Of a stretch of DNA of 5,114 nucleotides, positions 1 to 5,114 are shown one piece after another. Origin of the DNA: SZUA-584 sp050943225 (GTDB taxonomy: Bacteria > Bacillota > Clostridia > Christensenellales > SZUA-584). The stretch's first letter is position 1, and each line of letters begins with the position of its first letter. Under the pieces are notes generated by a model, which did no database searches, was not told the origin of the DNA, and saw only the letters and a program-made list of their open reading frames with translations. The stretch covers positions 1 to 5,114 of the forward strand of contig JBMNOT010000150.1 in assembly GCA_050943225.1 (NCBI GenBank), written 5' to 3'. The position numbers were made by a program, and so were the translations under genes.

Positions 1-140
1 TAAGGCCCGGTATATCGATAATAATGATACCTAAAAAACGAAGTGAGGGCTGCGCCGCATAAGCTGCCGTTTGCCGACTCCTGGACTCGCAGCGGTTTGG
101 CAGCCCGGAATGCAGCGCATACCAATTTTGATTGCAATGG

Positions 141-146
141 AAGGAG
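141..146 (+). promoter_or_regulatory. Ribosome binding site of cheW (decides the start)
   Basis: AAGGAG lies 6 nt before the ATG at 153. The reading frame is also open from a TTG at 132, but that codon lies upstream of this site, so the site would be inside the gene. The ATG at 153 is therefore the start. Confidence 0.85.
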
Positions 147-152
147 TATATT

Positions 153-626
153 ATGAAAACTACAAGCGAAGAGCTTTTGGAACAGATGGAGGATACGCAG
201 CAAGGCCGGTACCTCACGTTTTTTCTGGGGGAAGAGGTTTACGGTATCGAGATCGGATACGTTACCGAGATCATCGGCATACAGCCCATCACCAAAGTGC
301 CTGAGGTGAAGGACTATATTAAGGGAATCATCAACCTGCGCGGAAAAATCATTCCCGTAATCGACATGCGTTTGAAATTCCGCAAGGAGCCCATCGAGTA
401 TGACGACAGGACCTGCATCATCGTGATTGATGCGGATAACATGACGATGGGATTGATCGTCGATAAAGTTTCCGAGGTAATATCCATCGACGGCGAAAAC
501 ATGGTGCCGCCTCCCAGCCACAAGACGGGCATCAGGAACAAATACCTGCAGGGCATCGGCAAGGTAGGCAGCGATGTGATACTGCTGCTGGACTGCAAGA
601 TGCTCTTTGATGAAGGCGAAGAGTAA
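153..626 (+). CDS. cheW: Chemotaxis coupling protein CheW
   Basis: A single-domain CheW protein of 157 residues, close to the usual family length. CheW is a cytoplasmic SH3-like adaptor that joins chemoreceptor hairpins to the P5 domain of the kinase CheA in the receptor array. The domain spans about residues 19-153. Visible family signatures are YLTFFLGEEVYGI (20-32), the VP..KDYIKGIINLRGKIIPVIDMR block (49-73) with the conserved arginine R63 of NLRG, MGLIVDKVSEV (99-109), and the closing ILLLDCKMLF (143-152). Residues 1-18 form a short polar acidic lead. The start is the ATG with AAGGAG 6 nt upstream. It is the first gene of the cluster, 66 nt ahead of the receptor gene, which suggests it serves that receptor, although CheW proteins commonly mix within one array. 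No CheA or receiver domain is fused to it. The family is certain; exclusive pairing with the neighbouring receptor is inference. Confidence 0.97.
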   Translation: MKTTSEELLEQMEDTQQGRYLTFFLGEEVYGIEIGYVTEIIGIQPITKVPEVKDYIKGIINLRGKIIPVIDMRLKFRKEPIEYDDRTCIIVIDADNMTMGLIVDKVSEVISIDGENMVPPPSHKTGIRNKYLQGIGKVGSDVILLLDCKMLFDEGEE

Positions 627-681
627 AAGCCGTGCAATCGTGTTGACATTCATGCTCCGGTTTCAGCAGGACGGGGCAGCT

Positions 682-687
682 AGGAGG
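682..687 (+). promoter_or_regulatory. Ribosome binding site of the chemoreceptor gene
   Basis: A full AGGAGG lies 5 nt before the ATG at 693. It is the strongest Shine-Dalgarno in the window and supports this start, which also sits directly before the positively charged end of the first membrane helix. Confidence 0.85.
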
Positions 688-692
688 ATTTA

Positions 693-3131
693 ATGAAGAA
701 AAAACGGTCTTTATCCGTGGGTACAAAGCTGACAGCGCTGAGCCTGTCGCTGCTGCTCCTGATGATGGCGGGAGCATTCGCAGTGGTGATTATACTGACC
801 ACTCAGTTTAGCCGCGCCAACGCCAATGCGCAGATGGATGCATTGGCCAGGAGCAACGCCCAGGCAGTCGAACTGGAACTCACTTCTGCTTTCGAGACGG
901 CGCGCATGCTGGCGCACAGTATGCAGGGGTATGAGGACATCGCAAAGGAAGACAGGCGGGACGTATTCAGCAATATTATGAAGAGCACACTGGAGCGTAA
1001 CGACAAGCTGCTGGGCATCTGGAACTGCTGGGAGCAAAACGCGCTGGACGGGCTGGACCTGGTGTACAGGGGAGCGGAAGGGTCGGATGCTTCCGGCCGG
1101 TTCATACCTTACTGGGTCCGGTCGGGCGGACGGGTTTCCCTGACTGCGCTGAAAGATTATGACACGTCGGATTATTATCTGCTTGCGAAAAACACCGGCG
1201 CTGAAGCCATGCTGGAACCCTACGATTATGAAATTGACGGCAAAAAGGTGTTGCTGACGACCATATCTGTTCCCGTGAAGATCGCTTCCGGCCGCGTTGC
1301 GGGCGTGACGGGCGTAGACCTGGCCTTAAGCAACCTTCAGAACATGCATGTTAACATGGGCGATTTTAAAACCGGGACTGCGTTTCTGCTGACCAACGCC
1401 GGAAAAGTTGTGATGGGTCCGGACGCCAAATATCTGGGCAAGACCATCGCGGAACTGGGCGTGGACAATGCGGAACAGGCCATGGCTGCGATCAAAAACG
1501 GCCAGGAATTTAAATCCGTAGGGGACAAGTCGGTGGTGAACGGCGCCGAAGTCAACACCATCTATCTTCCGGTCAGGATGGGGGATACTGCTACACCCTG
1601 GTCGCTGTACATCTCTGTGGAGACCAGTGAAATTATGGCGGCATCCCGCCAGATGACGCTGACGCTGGTCATCATCTTTGCCGGAATTTTGGTGGTGTGC
1701 GCGCTGTCGCTTATTATCACCACGCGCGTAATTGTGACGAAGCCTCTGAAGAGGACCGCGGAATTCGCGAGAAAGCTGGCGGAAGGAGATCTGGACGCGC
1801 ATGTGACCGTCAAGTCGATGGACGAGGTGGGCCAGTTGACCCGCGTACTGGACAACGATGTTCGTCAGGCGTTCAAAGAGGTTGTCAATGCGCGCGCAGT
1901 ATCGGAAAAACAGGAGAAATATCAGAGGCAGCAGGTGGAGAAACTGCTGGTCAATCTGGAACGGATGGCGCGCGGCGAGCTGGTCTGCGATATGGAAGTG
2001 TCGGAGGCTGACCAGGACACGCAGGGAATTTATGAGCTGTTCAACCGCATCAGCGACAACCTGCACAAGAGCGTCAGCGCGATCAGGGCATATATTGAAG
2101 AGATAGACCAGGTGCTCGGTGCGGTGGCTGAGGGAGACCTGACCGTGGGCATCACAGCGGAGTATCTGGGCGATTTCTCCAGACTGAGGGATTCCATCAA
2201 TACCATCATCGATTCTGTGGGCGAGGTCATATCGGAGATCAACACGGCTGCGGAGCAGGTGATGGCGAACTCGCGGCAGGTTTCGTCGGGCAACCAGGAG
2301 ATATCGCAGGGCGCTACCGAACAAGCCAGCGCCATTGAAGAACTGCTCGCATCGGTATCGCAGATCGCCGAGCAGGTGCGGCAGAACGCTCTGGACGCCA
2401 ACACCTCGGCCGATCTGGCGGAGAAAGCCATGAAAGCGGCAGACGAAGGCAACGAGCAGATGGCGGCCATGCTGAAGTCGATGGAGGAGATCAACGAATC
2501 GGCGGCCAACATCTCCAAGATTATCAAGGTGATCGACGACATCGCGTTCCAGACCAATATTCTGGCGCTGAACGCGGCCGTTGAAGCCGCGCGGGCTGGC
2601 GTGCACGGCAAGGGCTTTGCCGTGGTAGCCGAAGAGGTAAGGAATTTGGCGGCGCGCAGCGCGCAGGCTGCCAAAGAGACCACCGAGCTGATCGAGGGCT
2701 CTATCGAGAGTGTGAAAGCGGGCACAGCCATCGCCGAGACGACTGCCGCTACTTTGAGCGACATCGTATCCGGGTCGCATAAGTCGCAGGAACTGCTGCA
2801 CGGCATTGCGGCTGCTTCCAACGAACAGGCTACCAGCATCGCGCATGTGAACCGGGGCATCGAGCAGCTGTCGCAGGTCGTTCAGACCAATTCCGCCACG
2901 GCGGAGCAGGGCGCGGCTGCCAGCGAAGAGCTGTCCGGCCAGGCTGAGATGCTCAAGCATCTGGTGGACCACTTTAAGCTCAGAGAGGACCAGCCGGACG
3001 CGGAGGACTGTTTGGACAAACCGGCGCCTGTTGCCGGTGAGCCGCTGCCGCTGCTGGAAGAGCCAGAGCATATAAAGGAGCAGGCAGAAGCGGCTGCAGT
3101 ATTGGACGATAATGATTTCGGCAAATATTGA
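693..3131 (+). CDS. Methyl-accepting chemotaxis protein with dCache-like sensor and multiple HAMP units
   Basis: An 812-residue membrane chemoreceptor. MKKKR leads into membrane helix 1 (about 11-36). An extracytoplasmic sensor of some 280 residues (37-319) looks like a double Cache domain, with W110xxW113, GRFIPYW (135-141) and a GVTGVDLAL strand (204-212). Membrane helix 2 is at about 321-346. A canonical HAMP follows (about 345-397, with P351 and AEGDL 363-367), then two further HAMP-like units (about 417-463 and 467-515). The signalling domain covers about 516-762. Its hairpin tip contains IAFQTNILALNAAVEAARAG (617-636), then GKGFAVVAEEVRNLA. Counted without gaps against E. coli Tsr from memory (offset 246), F619, E631 and R634 match F373, E385 and R388, so the hairpin is about the size of the 36-heptad class. 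Likely methylation pairs are E549/E550 and E738/Q739. A 50-residue acidic tail ends in DFGKY and has no NWETF CheR tether. The ligand is unknown. The adjacent cheR and cheB supply its adaptation enzymes. Confidence 0.96.
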   Translation: MKKKRSLSVGTKLTALSLSLLLLMMAGAFAVVIILTTQFSRANANAQMDALARSNAQAVELELTSAFETARMLAHSMQGYEDIAKEDRRDVFSNIMKSTLERNDKLLGIWNCWEQNALDGLDLVYRGAEGSDASGRFIPYWVRSGGRVSLTALKDYDTSDYYLLAKNTGAEAMLEPYDYEIDGKKVLLTTISVPVKIASGRVAGVTGVDLALSNLQNMHVNMGDFKTGTAFLLTNAGKVVMGPDAKYLGKTIAELGVDNAEQAMAAIKNGQEFKSVGDKSVVNGAEVNTIYLPVRMGDTATPWSLYISVETSEIMAASRQMTLTLVIIFAGILVVCALSLIITTRVIVTKPLKRTAEFARKLAEGDLDAHVTVKSMDEVGQLTRVLDNDVRQAFKEVVNARAVSEKQEKYQRQQVEKLLVNLERMARGELVCDMEVSEADQDTQGIYELFNRISDNLHKSVSAIRAYIEEIDQVLGAVAEGDLTVGITAEYLGDFSRLRDSINTIIDSVGEVISEINTAAEQVMANSRQVSSGNQEISQGATEQASAIEELLASVSQIAEQVRQNALDANTSADLAEKAMKAADEGNEQMAAMLKSMEEINESAANISKIIKVIDDIAFQTNILALNAAVEAARAGVHGKGFAVVAEEVRNLAARSAQAAKETTELIEGSIESVKAGTAIAETTAATLSDIVSGSHKSQELLHGIAAASNEQATSIAHVNRGIEQLSQVVQTNSATAEQGAAASEELSGQAEMLKHLVDHFKLREDQPDAEDCLDKPAPVAGEPLPLLEEPEHIKEQAEAAAVLDDNDFGKY

Positions 3132-3160
3132 GGGTGCGGCGCGTACCGCCGATGACAACA

Positions 3161-3166
3161 AGGGGG
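3161..3166 (+). promoter_or_regulatory. Ribosome binding site of cheR (decides the start)
   Basis: AGGGGG lies 5 nt before the ATG at 3172. The frame is also open from an ATG at 3112 inside the receptor gene, but nothing like a Shine-Dalgarno precedes that codon. The 20 extra residues it would add do not resemble CheR, which typically begins as MIxLSDxxF, as seen from 3172. Confidence 0.8.
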
Positions 3167-3171
3167 CTGCG

Positions 3172-3987
3172 ATGATACAACTGAGTGACAGCGATTTTAC
3201 GCGCCTGACGGGCTTTCTGAAAGAGCGGTTCGGCATCAATCTCATCAAAAAGCGCACGCTGATCGAAAGCCGGCTGAACAATTATCTGGTGAGCAACGGT
3301 TTCGACAGCTACAAAACGTACTTGGACTATGCGCTGAGCGACAAGACGGGCGCCGAAGTCTCGCAGATGCTCAACTATCTGACGACCAACTATTCGTATT
3401 TTATGCGCGAATGGGAACACTTCAAGTTCCTCAAGGAACACGTTTTGCCCGAGATGGCCCAAATCATCAAAAACAACGATATGAGGACGTGGAGCGCCGG
3501 CTGCTCGACCGGCCAGGAGCCCTATACGCTGGCCATGGTTATCGGCGACTTTTTGTCGGAGAAAGGCCTGAAATGGGACGCAAAAGTGCTGGCGACGGAT
3601 ATCTCGATGAAGGCGCTGGACGCGGCCCGAAAGGGCGTCTATGATAACGATGCACTCAAAAACGTTCCGGCATACTGGAAGCTGCACTATTTCAGAAAGC
3701 TGCCGGATGGCAAGTGGGAGGTTACCGATGCTCTGAAGAAAGAGGTCATCATCAGGCGGCTTAATCTGATTGAGGGCGAGTTTCCTTTCAAAAAGCCGCT
3801 GCACATCATATTCTGCCGCAATGTGATGATCTATTTCAACGAGGAGACCAAGAAAAAGCTGGTTGAAAAATTCCACCGCGCGCTGATACCCGGGGGCTAC
3901 CTGTTTATCGGGCAATCGGAGTCTATCGACCGGACAGATGGAAAGTTTAAGCTGATGATACCGTCTGTCTATAAAAAGGTGCAGTGA
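3172..3987 (+). CDS. cheR: Chemoreceptor glutamate O-methyltransferase CheR
   Basis: A 271-residue cytoplasmic methyltransferase that transfers the methyl group of S-adenosylmethionine to receptor glutamates, forming the methyl esters that reset receptor output. The N-terminal helical domain (about 1-80) carries the basic stretch KKRTLIESRLNNYL (26-39), the kind of surface that docks on receptor methylation helices, and ends in TTNYSYFMRE (71-80), the family's TNxTxFFRE with substitutions. The Rossmann-type catalytic domain shows the SAM-binding motif WSAGCSTGQEPYTLAM (107-122), the acidic ATDIS (141-145), FCRNVMIYF (214-222) and GGYLFIGQSES (241-251). All key positions are present. The beta-subdomain between YF (173-174) and LNL (197-199) is three residues shorter than I recall for E. 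coli CheR, in the region that binds the receptor pentapeptide. That fits the absence of such a pentapeptide on the upstream receptor. The gene starts 40 nt after the receptor stop, and its TGA overlaps the cheB start. Confidence 0.97.
   Translation: MIQLSDSDFTRLTGFLKERFGINLIKKRTLIESRLNNYLVSNGFDSYKTYLDYALSDKTGAEVSQMLNYLTTNYSYFMREWEHFKFLKEHVLPEMAQIIKNNDMRTWSAGCSTGQEPYTLAMVIGDFLSEKGLKWDAKVLATDISMKALDAARKGVYDNDALKNVPAYWKLHYFRKLPDGKWEVTDALKKEVIIRRLNLIEGEFPFKKPLHIIFCRNVMIYFNEETKKKLVEKFHRALIPGGYLFIGQSESIDRTDGKFKLMIPSVYKKVQ
3976..3981 (+). promoter_or_regulatory. Weak ribosome binding site of cheB inside cheR
   Basis: AAGGTG lies 5 nt before the ATG at 3987 and within the last codons of cheR. It is too close (2 nt) to serve the alternative GTG at 3984, so it favours the ATG. 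The match is modest. Initiation probably also draws on ribosomes finishing cheR at the overlapping TGATG. Confidence 0.5.
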
Positions 3988-5027
3988 TGAAGAAGGACAA
4001 AAGGATCCGTGTGTTGGTCGTGGACGACTCGCTGTTTATGCGGGAGTTTATCGCTTCCGAGCTGTCCAAAGATTCCGGTCTGGTGGTAGTGGGCAAAGCG
4101 GCTGATCCGTTTGAGGCGAGCGAAAAAATCATGGAACTTAATCCCGACGTGATGACGCTGGATATCCAGATGCCCCGCATGAACGGCATAGAGTTCCTGC
4201 GTAAGCTGATGCCTCAATATCCTTTGCCTGTGGTGGTCAGCGCCGTCAGCAGCAACGTTTTCGATGCGTTGAATGCAGGCGCGGTGGATTTTGTTACCAA
4301 GACGGCGCTGAAGACGGAAGGGGAGAAGCGGCAGTTCATCTCCGAGCTGGTCGTGAAGATCAAGATTGCCTCCATCGCTAAGGTGGGGCAGCACAAGAAC
4401 GCGAGTGCGAAAAGTCAGGCAGCTCAAAAGGCATATGGCAGCAGGAGAAAAAACTGCCTGATCGCGATTGGCGCGTCCACCGGCGGCACGGAGGCGACGT
4501 CGCAGATACTTAAGGAACTGGGTAACGACCTGCCGGGTATTGTTATCGTACAGCATATGCCGCCCACATTCACCCGGCTCTATGCGGAGCGCCTGAATGA
4601 AACCTGCGCGATGGCGGTTAAAGAAGCCGCGGACGGGGATGAGATTTTGCCTGGACGCGCGCTGATTGCGCCGGGCGGGCTGCATATGACGGTAGCCCGG
4701 GGTAAGGGCGGTATAATCGTAGAATGCCGGCCGGGAGATAAGGTGAACGGGCATTGCCCATCGGTGGACGTGCTTTTCGAGTCGGTTGCCAGGCTGAAAA
4801 ACGTGAATGCGCTGGGCATCATACTGACGGGCATGGGCAGCGACGGCGCAAAAGGCCTGCTGGCGATGCACAATGCGGGTGCGGAAACCATCGGTCAGGA
4901 CCAGAAGACCAGCGTGGTTTATGGCATGCCGGCGGTGGCGGCCAAAATCGGCGCGGTGCAGGTTCAGCTGCCGCTGGGCGATATCGCGCGGCGCATCTAT
5001 GACTGGGTGGACCGGGTATACCGTTAA
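3987..5027 (+). CDS. cheB: Chemotaxis response regulator, protein-glutamate methylesterase/glutamine deamidase CheB
   Basis: A 346-residue protein with the standard CheB layout. An N-terminal receiver (about 7-125) is activated by phosphate from CheA, and a C-terminal methylesterase (about 157-345) hydrolyses receptor glutamate methyl esters and can deamidate receptor glutamines. Receiver residues are D13/D14, phospho-acceptor D59 in TLDIQMPRMNG, S85 and K105. The residue after that lysine is Thr106, where receivers normally have proline. A polar Lys/Ala/Gln-rich linker (about 132-155) joins the domains. The catalytic triad is complete: S164 in IGASTGGTEA, H190 in QHMPPTFT and D286 in GMGSDGA. 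These numbers equal those I recall for E. coli CheB. Other family marks are APGGLHM (228-234) and CPSVDVLF (257-264). The ATG overlaps the cheR TGA by one base (TGATG), so the two opposing adaptation enzymes are likely made by coupled translation. A GTG one codon earlier would add a single methionine and cannot be excluded. Confidence 0.97.
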   Translation: MKKDKRIRVLVVDDSLFMREFIASELSKDSGLVVVGKAADPFEASEKIMELNPDVMTLDIQMPRMNGIEFLRKLMPQYPLPVVVSAVSSNVFDALNAGAVDFVTKTALKTEGEKRQFISELVVKIKIASIAKVGQHKNASAKSQAAQKAYGSRRKNCLIAIGASTGGTEATSQILKELGNDLPGIVIVQHMPPTFTRLYAERLNETCAMAVKEAADGDEILPGRALIAPGGLHMTVARGKGGIIVECRPGDKVNGHCPSVDVLFESVARLKNVNALGIILTGMGSDGAKGLLAMHNAGAETIGQDQKTSVVYGMPAVAAKIGAVQVQLPLGDIARRIYDWVDRVYR

Positions 5028-5060
5028 AGAGGTAGCGTAAAAGACGCCAAAAATGTTCTG

Positions 5061-5088
5061 AAGCGCCCATTGAGGCGCTTTTTGTTTT
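5061..5088 (+). terminator. Rho-independent terminator of the cheW-mcp-cheR-cheB operon
   Basis: A perfect 7-bp stem AAGCGCC (5061-5067) / GGCGCTT (5074-5080) encloses a 6-nt loop and is followed at once by the U-rich run TTTGTTTT (5081-5088). It lies 33 nt after the cheB stop. Read on the minus strand, the stem is not followed directly by a T run, so it looks one-directional and ends this operon. Confidence 0.9.
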
Positions 5089-5114
5089 GGAGAATCAGAG
5101 TGTCCAGACGGATT

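Noticed and set aside
1..3. TAA at the window start as the stop codon of an upstream gene
   Set aside because: No preceding codons are visible, so the frame cannot be tested.
32..62. TAAA (32-35) and GCCGCATAA (54-62) as a sigma-28 promoter
   Set aside because: The gap is 18 nt instead of about 15, and the -10 carries an extra C, so both spacing and sequence are off.
97..125. Possible sigma-70 promoter TTGGCA - 17 nt - TACCAA before cheW
   Set aside because: The -35 matches 5 of 6, but the -10 matches only 3 of 6, a level expected by chance.
643..648. A perfect TTGACA between cheW and the receptor gene
   Set aside because: At spacings of 16-18 nt the following hexamers (AGCAGG, GCAGGA, CAGGAC) do not resemble TATAAT, so an internal promoter is not supported.
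3133..3147. Small hairpin GGTGC/GCGTACC-type stem between the receptor stop and cheR
   Set aside because: Only about five pairs including a G-T wobble and no U run follow, so it is neither a terminator nor a convincing regulatory structure.
1326..3281. A 651-codon open frame on the minus strand across the receptor gene
   Set aside because: It is antisense to an unmistakable receptor. Its translation is rich in Arg, His, Leu and Gln with no recognisable domain. It arises from G+C-biased codon positions of the real gene.
2980..3915. A 311-codon minus-strand open frame over cheR, and a similar 300-codon one over cheB (3969-4871)
   Set aside because: Both mirror well-conserved genes on the + strand, have no family signature and no sensible start context.
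5089..5114. GGAG (5089-5092) followed by GTG at 5100 as the start of a next gene
   Set aside because: Only five codons are visible, the start would be 12 nt after a terminator with no room for a promoter, and GGAG/GTG pairs are common by chance.

Overview
The window reads as one chemotaxis operon on the + strand from a motile anaerobic Firmicute, most likely class Clostridia. Evidence for this is strong AAGGAG/AGGAGG ribosome binding sites, a signalling domain and C-terminal tail of clostridial type on the receptor, and a CheR with a clostridial-looking TNYSYFMRE motif. Base composition is fairly G+C-rich by eye (mid-50s percent, not computed). The species cannot be named from the sequence.

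Layout: positions 1-152 are a non-coding leader that opens with TAA, possibly the last codon of a gene lying outside the window. Then follow cheW (153-626), a transmembrane chemoreceptor (693-3131), cheR (3172-3987) and cheB (3987-5027). Gaps are 66 nt and 40 nt, and cheR and cheB overlap in a TGATG. A rho-independent terminator (5061-5088) closes the unit 33 nt after cheB. The last 26 nt hold nothing that can be assigned.

How the genes work together: the receptor senses an unknown ligand through an extracytoplasmic double-Cache-like domain. It passes the signal through a membrane helix and apparently three HAMP-type units to a kinase-control hairpin. CheW links that hairpin to a CheA kinase. 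CheR methylates and CheB demethylates or deamidates glutamate/glutamine sites on the receptor, giving adaptation. CheA, CheY, CheC and CheD are not in the window and must be supplied from elsewhere. Because the transcript ends after cheB, they are not co-transcribed downstream.

All four proteins look intact. I see no mobile element, CRISPR array, RNA gene or new defence-type system. The points worth a second look are details of the chemotaxis machinery: the multi-HAMP receptor, its conserved-looking FGKY tail paired with a CheR whose beta-subdomain loop is short, the Cache pocket lacking the amino-acid signature, and a Lys-Thr in place of Lys-Pro in the CheB receiver.
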